64,000 nt of DNA from Sarocladium kiliense (GCA_030734395.1 JAUZTG010000048.1:1550001-1614000), one strand, 5' to 3'. Counted from the first letter of the stretch, positions 44,855 through 58,365 are shown. Made by a program: numbers and translations. The notes: generated from the letters alone by a model not told the origin.

Positions 44855-45552
44855 CGTAAAGATAGCCGGCTCGGAGGCACGGGGAGTATCGTGGGGTTAT
44901 CGTTGCGAGGAGCGAGGGGGGCAGTGTCAGGCGTCGATCGGCCCTAGGTCGCTCGAGCGCACGAGGAGATGCTCGAGATGTATACTGTGGGCTAAAGTTC
45001 GAAAAGAGAGCGGCAGTCGGCCAATCGAGAGCGCCGTAGATGGCGCCTGGACTGGAAGAGCTGTCGCGAAGCGAGTGTGTTGAGGGAAGAGAGGTTGACG
45101 GGAAATTGGTGCAGTAGAGTGAGGACAGATGACGAAGCTCCGTCCAGTTTCCAGGCTTGGGGCTCAGCGTGCGCTATTGGCAGTGGCTGGTAAAGTGGCT
45201 ACAGGCTACGGGGAAGGCTGTGGCTGTGGCGGATGTGGGGATGCACGCAGCCTGCATGTGGCGTTGCGCAATGACCAGCACCTGCCTCTATGGTCTTCGA
45301 GCGCATGTAAGCGAACACAGTATTCATCACACAAATTCGAGGTGAAATCAACTTCATAATAAGTTCAGCTAGATATCGAAGCGAGGGGTATCGACTTAAA
45401 AAGCAGCAATGCAAAAGCTTCCCATCTAGAACGCCAGCCCCAGTCCTATCCAGATGCACCTTGACCCCCAAGATGCAGCCCTTCTCCACAGACAGGTATT
45501 TCTCCAAATAACCCGTTAGACCTTCCTCATCTCAGCGCATAACAGTCATGGT
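44855..45552. other. Promoter/5' UTR of PAN1 and 3' end of the PH-LRR gene
   Basis: These 698 bases lie between two genes on the reverse strand. The part near 44880-45080 is GA-rich on the forward strand, so it is pyrimidine-rich on the coding strand, as expected for a fungal leader. No other gene is seen. Confidence 0.45.
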
Positions 45553-48500
45553 TCATAGCGACCCTTTTTCTGTGCTAACAACAGCGTCCTCCTCAATAAT
45601 CCTATCCGCCGCGTCACCAAAGTATCTTCGCTGGCTCTTCATCAGCAGCCCTGAATCTTGCTCCTGACCGCATTGGTAGTAGATGTAGTTACCATCATCA
45701 CCACCTGGCTCTGGGCTCTGTGCCCCTTCGGAATGATATTCCTTGCCGTCAGTGTGTTCAAACTCCGGGGGCGTTGGTACACCTGATCCGAAGCTACCGC
45801 CATCGGTGACGGGGCTGAGAGCAGCGTCGCTAGACACGATGGAATGGGAGCGACTAATCTTCCCGGTCAGGGACAAGCCAGAAATGTCAACAGTCGCTCC
45901 TTGGCCAGTATGTGCTCTGTTTCGTGGGCTTGGGGCTCGTCGGGATTCGTACTCCCTAAGTGCGAGTCCTCCAAAGTCCGAAGCGAACTCTGCATTCGCG
46001 GCGTCCTCTGCCTGAGCATAAGGATCAATCCCACTATGCTCCAAGTCGACATCGTCGAATAGCTTCCTGTTCCTTGCAAGAACCTTTTCCAGCTGCTGAA
46101 CAGCAACATCCCATTCTGCCTTCAGATGTCCCACGAGTGGGTCGGGCGTCGGAGCAGCAGGCTTTTCGTGACGAAGCCGTGAGAGTACAGAGCCCCGACG
46201 CTTCGGAACGCTCACAGCTGCGCCTGCATCGTCCACAGACTTGTTCACCACGCGATGAAGCTCGTGCTCGGAGAACGCAGAGAAGTACCTGATCGTCCGA
46301 TTACCCTCCAGGTGCTTAATCAAATGCCTGAAATTAGACAAATTGAAGTCATTGGCTTCGCAGTCGATTGTATGCAGCACGCTATTGCCCTCGATAGCCT
46401 CCGCGAGATCTCCAATATTGATGTTGAGCATTTGACTTCGGACGCGAAGGTGCTCGATACGAGCATTCTTGCGGATACCGCTCAGAGACTTGGAGAACTC
46501 GCGGCCGAGTCTTCCTTCGTCGAGCTTGGCATCGTAGCCAGAGAGATCTAGGTACCGAACCGTTGTGTTCTTCTCGAAAAAATCCGACACAGCTTGGCAA
46601 GCAGTATCACTTGCATCGTCTGGGGTTGCGGAGCCAGCCAGGCTTAGGCACTCGATTGTTTTGTTGACTGTCAAGGCTCGCCATAGCTTCGTATAGCTTT
46701 CTTCATGGGTGAACTCGACCATCTGCATGAAGAGACTCCACGGGCCGAAGCCGCAGGCAACGGCTCCACAAAGGTCCTCAATGCCCTCATCCAGCCTATT
46801 GGCATTGATGTGCACGGTCAACTGTCTGGCCTGGCCCATGTGACGGAAGAGGCGAGCAATCTGTCTCCCCGTCAGGCCACACTTGTTAAGTTGGACACAT
46901 CGAAGATGCTGAGATGCTGTGGTCTGGAGGTAGTCCGCGAGAACATCGACAGTAGCATCATTGAGCTGAGAGTCCCATTAGTTTTTCGGCATCCACTGGT
47001 TTTACTGCAGCCAAAGAACTTACTGCGATTCCTGAGAGGTCGAGCTCCTCGAGATTCCAGCAATAGATGGACGCCTGGTCGAACAGGGGATAGTCTCCGT
47101 GTGCTCGAGTGTTGCCCGCAATCTTGAGAACCTTGAGAGCGCGCAACTGACCGAGGGTATGACGAATGATCTCAGGTTGCACAATCCCCTGGTTGTTCGA
47201 CGTATCAAGCACTTCCAGTCTTGAAGCCTGGCCACCGAGCCCGGTCCATAACTTAGAGAGACCAGCATTGCCCAAGCCGCATTGAGACAATTCCAGCTTC
47301 TTGATCCCCACATGATCGAGGACCAATACATTTGCTAATGAACACGTTAGCTCCCCACATATTCGTGTAACTGCCCAGTGTCAACTTACCCAAGTCATCA
47401 ACCTCTGCGGGACGCAATGGATTGTTCGAGATGCAGATGCTACTACACAATGAGCCCTGACGGCGTAGGAGCATCAAAATCGGCCGAAGTATTTCGGTGC
47501 CTGCCTGCGCGGCGCGGCTCTCAGAAATTTGGAGCCTTGCATGTCGAAGGGCGAGATCTTTGTGGTCAATGACATTGGTCAAGTCGATACTGCGAACGGA
47601 GTCCGAAGCGAAGAGGACATTATGCATCTCTTGTGCGAGCAGTGGCAACCTTGCGAGCTCGTTGTAATGCTCTTCAGAGATGCCTCGGCCTGTACAAGGA
47701 TCAGTCAACGAACATTAAGGCAACAGCGGAGGGTCTCACCTGTCTTGGATGTGTAGGCAATATTGTCTTCGACTGTGTCATGTCTATCTGCCAAAGGTAA
47801 AAGGTTGACATCCCGGAATGACAACGCTTTGAAGTAGTTATTGTATCGAAGAGACCGCAGAACTGCGAGAAGCTGCAAAGCAGAGTACGGCGAGTGTTCC
47901 AGTGGAAGGAGTCGGAAGGTAGCTTGCGACGAAGTCGGCCATTCGACAACCCATCGAGGGGGCTGCACCGCGAAAGCGGCGCAATACGCTTGAAGAGATC
48001 GCTCCAAGCCTCCAAGGTCATTACCGGAGGTAAGTGTTAACGGCGGCGGAAGTCCTTTGATATCGAATAGCGACTGTTGCAGAGTCTGTGGCCACATGGG
48101 TTTGATGATGCGGTCAACTTTGGTCAGCGCCTCGATGATGCGGCGGTAATGGGCACTCGCCAAATCGAGGCGAACATCCGCTCCAAATGGCGAGCTGTTG
48201 ACACAGTAAGCTTGGGTCCTGCATCATTGCGTGAATGGGACATACCGGAAGTTCATAACAAACCGCTGCTCGTGCGAAGCAACCGAGGCTCGGAATCGAG
48301 TCATCGTGATAGTACCAAAAGATCGCACCTTGACCCTAAGGTCTCCCGGGAAAGTCGAATGATCAGCTTTCAAGACCTCGATTAAGTAACACATACATGG
48401 GCCAATAACGAAGAAAAAGGACGGGCTGTCGGCCAAGTAATGGGACTCTTCTGCAGCTCCAGGCCGCTGACCTGGTCCAACAACACGCCTTGCAACCGGA

Positions 48501-49360
48501 AAGGTGAGGTTCTGTGTGCCTCCCTCTGTTGGTGTCGGCTCGGTCGTGTCGACGATACGATTGATGCGGGCTCGGAGGTTCTCCGGGATCACTGTTTGGG
48601 TCGGAACTCCTCTAATGCGTCCTCTGTACGCCCGTTGAATCTCCGTGAGCCACGTATCGCGTTCCTTTGGAGAGTTGAAGTATAAGTGCGCCTTCGAGTA
48701 GGCAAGACGAGGCCACGGAGAAAACCACCATATTTCCAGGCCAAATCGCGGACTGGCACCCTCTTCGTGGAACACGGTAACAAGTGAGCGGAGGGGAATC
48801 TCAAGTCGAATCTCGGATGCTCCTGTCTTGTGGTTTGCGTTTGGGTTTGGTGAGGATGGTGTTTGATTGTCGGACGATTGGGATAACTGAGGGAATGCGG
48901 CCATAGCAGCTTCGATGCTGGTGAACTTGACCATACACTGTTCCGTCAGGACAAGATACTCAGACCGTGCCTTAAGCAGCGAGGCATCGGACTTCAAATT
49001 GCCAGAGAGGAGAATCTTCATGGACGAATAGGGCACTTCCTGAGGAAAGCCCGATCCATCCATTGGGGGTGATCCTATCGTCGAATCTCTTGATACTCGC
49101 TTATGTAGGCGGTCAATCATTGAACTTGAGCCTGATTGGGATTTCTGTAATCTTCGGCTCGACATCGATCGCCTTGGACTCGTGCTGTTGATGGAATCGA
49201 GCGACGAGCTGCTGAGTGATCGCAGAGCCTTGGTGAGTATCCGAGGCTTCTTCTCTCCAGCATCTTGGCCTTCCACGAGTGGTTCATAGTGATTCGAGTT
49301 GCTTGAGGAAGTCCTCAAGCTGGGAAGCGTCCGCATCTTCCAAGTACTATCTGTGCTCAT
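45553..49360 (-). CDS. PH-domain and leucine-rich-repeat protein, function not assigned
   Basis: Five exons (49360-48246, 48194-47740, 47689-47390, 47334-47024, 46965-45553) give 1197 residues. About 105 Ser-rich residues precede a PH-like region (about 110-260) with SSMKILLSGNLKSDASLL and, near its end, HLYFNSPKERDTWLTEIQRA. From about 430 to 950 there are leucine-rich repeats of the RNI type (for example SSICISNNPLRPAEVDDL, KKLELSQCGLGNAGL, NLEELDLSGIALNDATVDVL, IECLSLAGSATPDDASDTA). The tail is Ser/Pro-rich with a basic/acidic end. The arrangement recalls CARMIL-type proteins that link membranes to actin capping, but I see no capping-protein motif, so this is only a suggestion. It sits beside the actin scaffold Pan1 on the same strand. 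Confidence 0.8.
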
Positions 49361-52221
49361 CGCGATTGCTGTCGTCGTCTAAGTCGTCGAGCCTGTCAGA
49401 AGGCAACGTGACGGAATAGAGATAACTGCCGGAGTAGGACGGGGTCGCTTCTGACAGAGGGCGTACGAGGTATAGCGTCACGAGGCCCGGGCGAGCTGTC
49501 CAGCGATACGAGAAGCTACTGGCAACAGTACGAGGGAACCCCTACTCAGTGGTGTGCCGAAGTCCGCAAAATCATGTCTCAGCCACACTTGGAACGTCAC
49601 TGCTCGTCACAAGATTGGCGAAATGGTTTTTGAGACCTGGCTGAAAGCGTCGCTCCAGGAACGGGCGGCTCAGTTCCAGTGCGACACCGATGCCTTCGTT
49701 GATTGTTTTGTCCTCCTTGAAGCGCGGGTCACCTTTGGGTGAGATTGTATAGCGCTTGTGCAGCTTGCAAACAAGGTGCGTGCAGAAGGGTTGGTGTAAT
49801 TGACGCCCCGCAGACCCAGGGAAGCTGACAATGCGGTATGAAACTGATCTCAAGGTACGGAGGCTTGGTGAGGCAATTGGGTTTGTCTCCCACGCCTGAC
49901 GTAGTCCGTCCAAGGGTCCAGACTCGGTGAGACTCGAGGCTATTATCGCGGCGGGCTAAAGTGACGCGAGCGATGGGACGGTGTGCCCGATGCAAGGATC
50001 GGATTTGAGAAAGCGATACTTGCGTCAGCCATTCCCAGTGACGGGAGAATAGGCTCGGAGGCGTGAAAAGTCCCCGCGAATGAGAAGCGGGATATTCTAA
50101 TTGTTCGTAGAAGGCAAGAGAAGGCGTAGAAAGAAGAAGAAGAGCAAGGGCAGACGATGAGAAAGAGGAGCGAGAGTCGATGATGGAAACGAGACCTTGT
50201 TTTTTGGACCAGTCTGCGCCGGGCCGCTCAGCATAGCGTCAAGACCAGGGATATCAAGGTTGCATGGCCTGTCCGACAGCGACTAGAGGTCGGAAATCAG
50301 TGTGGTGGCCAAGGTCCTGGAACAGAAGACCCCTCATCGCGATTCGCCAGGCATTTCACCGAGCAGCCCGCGATGCCTTGGCCAACTCCAGCTGCATCCG
50401 TTATCCTCCCCTTGCTAGGATGGTTGCGAGGATGGTGGGACGATTAGGTACGAGACGCTGTGCTGGCCCAAGTGGCTCCGGATGGGGACGTGATCGGCAC
50501 ATCGGAATGCCCACCAAGCCAGTACGAATGCCATATTGGCTGCGCAGAATCGTAGCCAGCCCGCTAAAGCTGCCGCTATGGGTTATCGCAGCATTTGCTG
50601 TCCTCGATTCAAGGGAAGTTGTTTGCGCCTGTGGCTGCATTTGACAAACAGATGCTCGAATGCACAGCGAAGATCACACCTGCATGGCCGGACAGTCACC
50701 ACCGCTCTCGCTCTGAACTGATGCAACGGATCGTCAGGGCGCTGGTGGAGGGTGATGATGTCGTTGTTTGTCGTTGTTTGAAAGCTGGGACCCCATCCTT
50801 GTTCATCTAGCCCACGCACAGGCCAATGATTTAGCTGCTGCGCGTCTGTGGGCTTCGCCTTGATTTTGGAGCTTAGCAAAGCCATTGAAACCATGGCGCG
50901 TCTTGGGCAGACAATAGCTCCAGGGAGCTGATGGCAATCTGGTCTGTGTCCTTGCGGGAGTCGTTCCCTCGTCCCATACTCAGCTCTCGTCCGCACGCAG
51001 GCTGCTCCAGAAGAGGACATGTCGGCCGGGAACGGTCCTGTGCATGCCGCTCATGATGATGGCTATTGGTTGCCACGCATCAGTTGCCAGGGACTGTACT
51101 GTGCTCGTCGTCATTGATTTACCATGTTCTGATGATCAGCTGCGACCATTTCCATCCGCCGAGTCTGCCCAGGGCTCGGCTGCCTGTGCGTCTTCTTCGG
51201 TGATCAGTCTGCCGAACACCACAGAGGCCCCCACGCGGATCGAAGACCCGATTGTCGTCATGCAGCAGTGAGCTTGTCCATGTTTGTGACTAGCAGCTTG
51301 GAGCTTGGTGGCTGGCCAGTTCCGGAGGAGCTCCAGAGTGTGGGTTCTTCATGTGGTGTGGGTATCTGGGTCGATTGGCGGCACTGCATGCGAGTTTGTT
51401 AAACTGGAGAGGAGTCTTGTTTTCCCTGATGGGCAATTGAAGTTCATGTTGCCTTTGCGATGGGAAGAGCATGTGCTCTGGCCTTACTTCCATACACACG
51501 GGTCACACTGCTGCATTAGCAGCAGCTGTAGTTAGACTAGGTGTGGGAGGACACAAATGCTGGCGTGATTATGTGACATATTTTCCTGAAGTCAAAAACG
51601 ACCTTGACCAGCGTGCTTCGCCATGTAGCTGCAACCAATCCTCAAAAGCTCAAAGTAACGGGTAGACCACGTTCAACAGGCAGTCCAATTCACCAGATCA
51701 CGCTCTCGCGTGCGTAGAAAGAAATTATTCGTGGTGTTCGCAACAAAAGCCTCAACACGGGCTCCACGGCAATGACACCGACCAGGTGTAGGGTAGCTTC
51801 GGCACCCAGGCCTCGGTTTCCAAGTGTGGGCAAGCCACAGCACAAAACTCCCGAGATTTGCTTTGCCTGAAAAACGACCAACACTGGGAAGGCTGAAGTA
51901 GAAGAGCTTGCCTTGTTATTACTCCGATAAGTCCACCATCAGTTTGGACCCTATCAGAAATGTAGTGTTCCTTGACTTCTGAACTGGGTTCTGTAGCTGT
52001 CACAGCTTCGATTTAGGGCACTTGGTCCACTAACCTTGACCCATCAGCGGCTAACCACCGGCCCCCGAACCCACGAGAACCGATTCCGAATCCCACCGCC
52101 TTCGGCTGGACCCCCTCCCCCCCAACAACAATATAATTTCCTGCCAAGGGCTTCCATCTCGACGACAGTCCACCCCCCTCCATCCTCCCACCCGCCGACC
52201 AGACCATATTTTTCGCCCAGC
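49361..52221. other. 2.9-kb gap between divergent genes, no gene seen
   Basis: The largest interval without a gene in the window. Frames such as 50264-50644, 50583-51020 and 51305-51535 overlap each other on both strands and show no domain, splice extension or ATG in good context. The last 200 bases form a C-rich leader before the cytochrome b5 reductase ATG. A long 5' UTR or a noncoding transcript is possible. Confidence 0.45.
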
Positions 52222-53363
52222 ATGTCGGTCAAGAACGACAATCCCCTCCTGGCTCGTCACTTGATTGACTACGTCTACGTCCCAGCGGCATTGCTCGTCG
52301 TGGGCACGCTGGTCGTCAAGAGAGAATGGACTCCGTATTCGGTGGCCCTGGCCCTTGCTTTCGGGACCTGGAACTTCTTCCAATTCCGTCAGTATATTTC
52401 CTTCCTACCGCTCATGTTCATTGACTGACTCATTGGGATCGATAGAGGTGAAGAAGGTTCTGAAGCCTGATGTCTTTCAAGACTTCGAGCTTGAGGAGAA
52501 GACGATTGTCTCCCACAATGTCGCCATGTAAGAAGACCCCTAACCCCCTCCGCGAACAGTCCGCCCTCGTCGACGTAAGAGCCGAGCTGACTGAGTTCAT
52601 TTTCTGCTATATAGCTACCGATTTAAGCTCCCAACCGAAAAGTCGATCCTCGGCCTCCCCATCGGTCAGCATATCTCCATCGGCGCTGTCCTCCCCCAGG
52701 AGGATGGCAAGCTTCAGGAGATTGTGCGTTCCTACACTCCCATCTCCGGCGACCACCAACCCGGCCACTTCGATCTCCTGATCAAGAGCTACCCTCAGGG
52801 CAACATCTCCAAGCTCATGGCTTCCCTCATCGTTGGTCAGACTATCCGCGTCAAGGGCCCCAAGGGTGCCTTCGTCTACGAGCCCAACATGGTGCGTCAC
52901 TTTGGCATGATCGCTGGTGGTACTGGTATCACACCCATGCTCCAGATTATCCGTGCCATTGTCCGTGGCCGCGCTGCTGGTGACAAGACTGAGGTCGACC
53001 TCATCTTTGCGAACGTCACTGCCCAAGATATTCTGCTCAAGGAGGACCTCGACGCCCTGGCCAAGGAGGACGACAAGATCCGTATTCACTACGTCCTTGA
53101 CAACCCTCCGGAGAACTGGACCGGTGGTGTCGGATACGTGACTGGCGACATGATCACCGTGAGTTGCTCATCAATTCCTACCGGAGCAGAGCTTTTGCTA
53201 ACCCCACCTCAAGCAATGGCTCCCCAAGCCTGCCGACGATATCAAGATCCTTATCTGCGGTCCTCCACCAATGGTCCGTGGCCTGAAGAAGACTACCGAG
53301 TCCCTCGGATACAACAAGTCCCGTCCAGTCAGCAAGCTCCAAGATCAAGTCTTTGCTTTCTAA
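52222..53363 (+). CDS. CBR1: NADH-cytochrome b5 reductase
   Basis: Four exons (52222-52387, 52446-52527, 52615-53158, 53214-53363) give 313 residues. An N-terminal helix (about 15-50) anchors the protein in the outer mitochondrial or ER membrane. The FAD domain has RSYTPIS and GNISKLMASL; the NADH domain has IAGGTGITPMLQI and ILICGPPPMVRGLKK; it ends VFAF. The enzyme passes electrons from NADH to cytochrome b5 for sterol and fatty-acid desaturation (known). All junctions are in phase. The gene has a 2.9-kb upstream gap and converges with CTR9. Confidence 0.94.
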
Positions 53364-53925
53364 GAAAGCAAGTTCGATCATTGGCACACCCAACAAAAAT
53401 CACGCAGCGAGAGCCATGTCTTTTGGTTGTGAGGACACGACACTGAAAGCTCCCTATACATACAGATGGGATATACTACCGCATATAGCCGCCCTCCATA
53501 CCTAACTAATTACCACCTTTGCTATCCGAACTGACCCAGTGTGATCTAGACTGTCCCCCCTCCTTATGAGAATGCTCCACCCAATATCCAGCACGGATGT
53601 CAAATTGCAATTCAGTCCTCCAATGACTGTGGTTGTGCCGAAGAAGTGCTTAAATCAAACCCGGCTTTCAATCCTCTTTCCGAGGATCCGTCGTTGTAAA
53701 TAGAACTGCATCTCCCCGACGCAGTCTGGATCTTCGTCGTCGAGCCAACATTCCCACTTCCAAATTCGCATTTGCAAAAAGAGTAGTTGAAGAAGTAGTA
53801 GTAATGCATGGAACAGTTTTGAAACACAATATCGCTGAATATCATCTAAACCTACTCACAAGTACATTGTACACTCTGTCGCCAGTCTATCCGCCCGTTT
53901 TTGTGATGTGAGAGATGCTACGATG
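53364..53925. terminator. 3' ends of two convergent genes
   Basis: These 562 bases between the CBR1 and CTR9 stop codons hold no supported gene. The reverse frame 53612-53845 has no ATG-based family match. Confidence 0.4.
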
Positions 53926-56900
53926 CTACTCATCGTCATCGTCCGCCTTTGCCTCGGTCATGCTTGTGTCAGCACCAGGCGTCGGTGCGCGAGCCACCGC
54001 ATCATCCTCGTCTTCTTCATCGCTTTCAATGACACGGCCGCGCCTGGCCCGCTTCTGCGTCTGGCGGGGTGCAGTATCCTCGTCTTCGTCGTCATCGCCT
54101 GCACCACCTGCCCCAGTGTCGACATCCATCTTCTCATCTTCGTCACCGCCCTTATCATCGATCTCGGAAAGAGGCGTTTCCTCGCGGCTTGTGCCTCGGT
54201 CTGCACGATCCAGAACATCATCATCGCCGTCTTCGTCACTGTCGACAACGATCTCGGCAGACTTGTACTTGGCGTTGGTTTTAGCGTTTGTGAGACGACG
54301 CTTCTTCTTGTTTTGCGTCTCCTCTTCCGAAGAAGACTCATCGTCGTCGTCCCTGTCCTCCTTCCTCCTCCTCGAGCGCTTGGGTTTATCGCCCTTGCTT
54401 GCTCGCGGCCCCCCAGTCTTCCTCTTCCTCTTAACCTTCTCACCCGTCTCCGGGTCGGTGTCCATGGCTTCCAGTCGCCGCGCCTCCTCCTCGGCACGTT
54501 CCCTGGCGCGCTCCTCAGCGAGCGCTCGGTCACGGGCTGCGATCACTTCGCGTTCTTTGCGGATCTTTTCTTGTCTCTCCCGCTCCTTCGCAAGAGCCTC
54601 CTCGCGAGCCTCCTCCCGCTTCCGTTGCTCAGCTTCACGCTGCTCGCGGGCAGCCTGAATCTTCTCCTTGTTCATTTCCTCCCATTCCTTCTGCTTGGCA
54701 ATGGCTCTTTCAAGTTGCTTGCGGAGAGTGTTTCGAGCCATGTTGGCGCGCTGCTCCAGATCGTGCTTGGGGTAAGGAGTTTGGGGATGCGACGCAATCT
54801 CGTCCAGGGACTCAATCGCGGCCTCAAGCCCAGCTGCAGCCTTCTCAAGCTGTTCGACGGAGCGCTTGTTCTCAGCTAGACCCTGGATTTGAGTGACGAG
54901 CTGGATCTGAACGAACGCGACGTTGAACTTGTAATGAATTTGATCCGGTGCCGCCTTGAGAGACTAGGAAGTATGAGCATATAATCATTTAAGAGTTTCA
55001 GGGGAGTACTATACCTTTTCAGCGCACTCAAGGGCCTTGTTGAAAGCGTCAACGTCTCGTTCTGCTCTGCCTCTGTTAAGCCAGGTGCGACCGAGACATG
55101 CCAGAATCAAGGGATCGTTGGCTTTGCCCTCGCCAGCCAGCGCAATTTCGTAGTGCTCAATTGCCTTCGAAAACTGCTTCAATTCGGCATACATGTGTCC
55201 AAGGTTGACAAAGATATGTGGCTCCTTGACTGTGTCACGGATCTTATTGAAGATTGGCAGCGCTGCCTTGTAATCCTTTTTGTCTTCGACCAGCGCAATG
55301 GCCATACCTTGCGCAGCGTAGGCATTCTTGGGATCCAAAGACAGAGCCTTGTCAAAAAATTCCACTGCTTTGCTATAGACAGCACTTCGCTTCAGCTTCT
55401 CGGATTCGGTCTCTCGGCGCATTTCGCGAGCCTGTATCAGGAAGAGGTTACCCATGCCCACTAATGCATATCTATCGTGCTTGTCGTAGTTCTGTAAGGT
55501 ATGCTTGTGGTGACGGAACTCAGGCTCCTCGGTGACGTTCCCGCGCTTCTTGGCATGTACCTTGCCCAAGTACCAGCCGTAGAGCGCGCGAACCTCCAGA
55601 TCAGTGTTATTGTCCTGGTACAACTTGGCGACAGCTTCCGGTCCCTCCTTGTTAGGGTGTCGCCTCAGCTTAATGTAAGCAAGTCGTGTGCGGGCATCGG
55701 TGTAGTCTTCGTGTCGAGCCAACAGCCCCTCATAGACCTCGACTGCCTTGTCTGTCAAACCCCGGGATTCGTAACTGCGTCCCAGGTTGAAACTGATGGT
55801 TGAAATAAGAGCGTCGGTGTCAGCACTTGGATCCTTTTCGCCAACTCGAACGCATGCGCTAAGAGCAGCCTCAAACATCTCGCTGGCGAGTTCATGCTTC
55901 TCTGTCTGGGAATGAAAGCACCCAATGTTGTTTAGAAGCTGCGGGGGGAGGAATTTGCGAATCGAGGCTCTGATCTCTGCCTCGTCGGTCACACCCTCAG
56001 GATATTGAGATGAAGGGACCTGGTCAAGCTCAAGTTGCTCTGCTTGCTGCAGACACTGGAGGGCTTTCTCAGGATTCTCAGTCTCGTACAGACGGGCCAA
56101 ATTAAGGAGCACCGCTGAATCGGGAGCGATAGTCTTCTTCGGGTCTTTCCATGCAGCCCGAACGCTCTCAAGTAGGCTGATTGCCTTCTTGGTGTCCGCA
56201 GACTTGTCTTCCTTGGTGTCACTTGCTTGGTTGGTGAAGATTTCCTCTGCGTAAAGAGTTCCAAGGAGCACCAATGCCTCATGGTTGCGAGATTGCTGGA
56301 TCATCTTCTCGAGACGTAGTTTTGCCTCGCCAAGGTCGTTCTTCAGCACCGACAGCTGAGCGACACCAAATTTGGCGGGGATGTAGCCTGTTTCCGCACC
56401 ACCTCGGGCATCGTCGGCACGGCGATAATAGTCGCTGGCCTTTTCCATATCGCCCTGGTAGTGCGCCTTGCGGGCGAGTAGGTACCAGCCATCACTAGCT
56501 ACGGCATTGACATCTGTATACTGAATAGCCTTGTGCGCAAGCTTGTCGGCATTATCCCAATTCTTCCTCGAGAGGAAATAACCGGCGAAAGTCGAGCATG
56601 TTAGAGGCAAGTCCCGATCCAGCTTGAATGACTTTTGTGTATACTCTGTCATGGCCTTCTTGTACAACTTGAGGAAATCTTCGCTGTTGACAGGTTTGTG
56701 TCCGCTCGCATCGAGGTAGTACAGACCAAGTAGGATGTTGGCGATCTTGGAGTCCGGAGTGATTTCGAGGCACCTCTCCCAGGCCATCTTCGCGTCATTC
56801 TTGAAACCAAGCATCCAAAAGCACGAGCCGATGCCGATGCGCGGATCAGGGTCGACCATGTCGGGAGCCTTGGATAAGACGTCTTGGTAGATGGTCAGAG

Positions 56901-57603
56901 ACTCTGCATAGTTGTGCATCGAGAACAAAGCACGAGCCTTGCCCATTGACGCCAGCATGTTTTTCCCTTGGGAGACTCGAAGGGCATCTTCAAAAGCCTT
57001 GAGCGCGCCTTTGAGCAGCTCGTTCTTCTCAGTACCGATGCCACCTGCACTTTTCGATGGAGCCTGAAGCGATGCTCTGAGGAGCTGTAGCACACCCCGG
57101 GCGAGGAAAATCGGCGGAAACGATGGGTTGAGGCGGGAAGCGTCGTTCAGAGATGCAGTCGCCAGCTGGAGGTAGTATTCCTTCGTTTTCGCTTCGGAGA
57201 CGATGGTACCCTCCGGTGCAAGACGGGGTGCCTCGCGACTCTTCCAGAGGTAGAGCCAACAGAGACAGCAAATCATGCTGACCTTGTCGCGAGAGTTACT
57301 GGACTGGATGGCACTCCCTCCGCGGAGGAGCATTTCGATAGCATGGTCGATCTTGTGCTGTTTGGCGTAGGCCAGCGCAACCGTCATCCACTTGCTCTTG
57401 ATGGCACGTTCGTTCTCGAAAAGGGTACACAGCTCGGAGGGGTCGTCAAGCAGTTCCTCGAGGTCGATTTCGACAGCTTCGTCTTCTTCTTGAACGGGAA
57501 TCTCGATGGAGGTCGGGATGTCGGAGAATCGTATGCTGACAGGCCCTGAGGCTGCATTGCCGTTTGTGACACCATTGGTGGCGCCATTCTGAGTAGCAGC
57601 CAT
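53926..57603 (-). CDS. CTR9: Ctr9, TPR subunit of the PAF1 transcription elongation complex
   Basis: Two exons (57603-55015, 54963-53926) give 1208 residues. The N-terminus has SIRFSDIPTSIEIPVQ and LEELLDDPSELCTLFENE, the conserved Ctr9 opening. Residues of about 60-870 are tetratricopeptide repeats (for example KARALFSMHNYAESLTIYQD, DPRIGIGSCFWMLGF, YAAQGMAIALVEDKKDYKAA, VNLGHMYAELKQFSKAIEHY). From about 930 to 1040 is a highly charged coiled coil (Arg/Glu repeats), and the last 170 residues are Asp/Glu/Ser-rich with basic KRKRK-type patches, ending DDDDE. Ctr9 scaffolds PAF1c on RNA polymerase II and supports H3K4 and H2B modification (known). It starts divergently from the membrane-protein gene at 58366. 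Confidence 0.94.
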
Positions 57604-58365
57604 GCTGATAGGTAGCCCCTGCGATGGGCGAAGCTATATAGCGATCGAGACGACGAGGCTGAGGATCGTGGGAGAGCGGTGGTCGCGAGGAGCCTCAGGG
57701 ACGCGCCGCAGAGAGATTCGCCAAAAAGACCATCTGTCGCTTCGAGACGAGGCAAGCGAGATTCGGACGAGAGAAAGAGCGCAAGAAAGCGGCGAACGTG
57801 GCTGAGGATATACGAAGCGCGTCAAGTTGCTGCACGAGGCAATGAGGGCTCGGGGAGCTGAAGACGCGATGAGGGAGGATGGATACCGTAGGAAAGGCTT
57901 CTTTGAGGCGAGTGGGATCCCTGCAACCCAAAATCAGAGATGGTAAAGGCGGCGACGTGCGAAGGCGTGGAACGTGGCTACGATTGGCTGGTGGGCCAGG
58001 TGCATGCTGTGAAGGTTCCACTCACGGCGACAGCGTGTGAGATGGTTGGCGGTAGGGTTGATGAACGAAGACCTTCGAAAGGGGGCAGCTTCAGGTTGAA
58101 ATGAGACGAGATTCATAAAGAAGGAAGCAAATCCTTCGCAGGTCAGTAGAATGCGGTGGGTGAGTGATATTGCGCGTGGACGCTGGCATAGGGTACATAT
58201 TTGCAACCAGCTGGCTGCACTGTTCGGAGCACTTGCGAACAACTGCCCACACTCAGACACCCTGCAACTGCTCAACTCATCTACTGAAATCACTGGTGGT
58301 TCTCCATCTCGAACCCAAAAGCACGTTTTTTCTACTTTGTAGCCAGCATGCCCTCGTTGGATTAG
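57604..58365. promoter_or_regulatory. Shared upstream region of CTR9 and the membrane-protein gene
   Basis: These 762 bases separate two divergent genes. The left half is purine-rich on the forward strand (AGCGAGATTCGGACGAGAGA-like). The right end must hold the 5' exon or start of the membrane-protein gene, because its main frame is preceded by a stop codon. No second gene is evident. Confidence 0.4.

Noticed and set aside
50264..51020. Overlapping 126- and 145-codon frames on both strands in the large gap
   Set aside because: They are antisense to each other, have no family features and no supporting splice sites, so chance frames are more likely.
53908..54879. 323-codon forward frame antisense to the CTR9 tail
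   Set aside because: It is a shadow of the Asp/Glu/Arg-rich CTR9 C-terminus: repetitive codons read backwards give long open frames rich in Leu, Ser and Arg.
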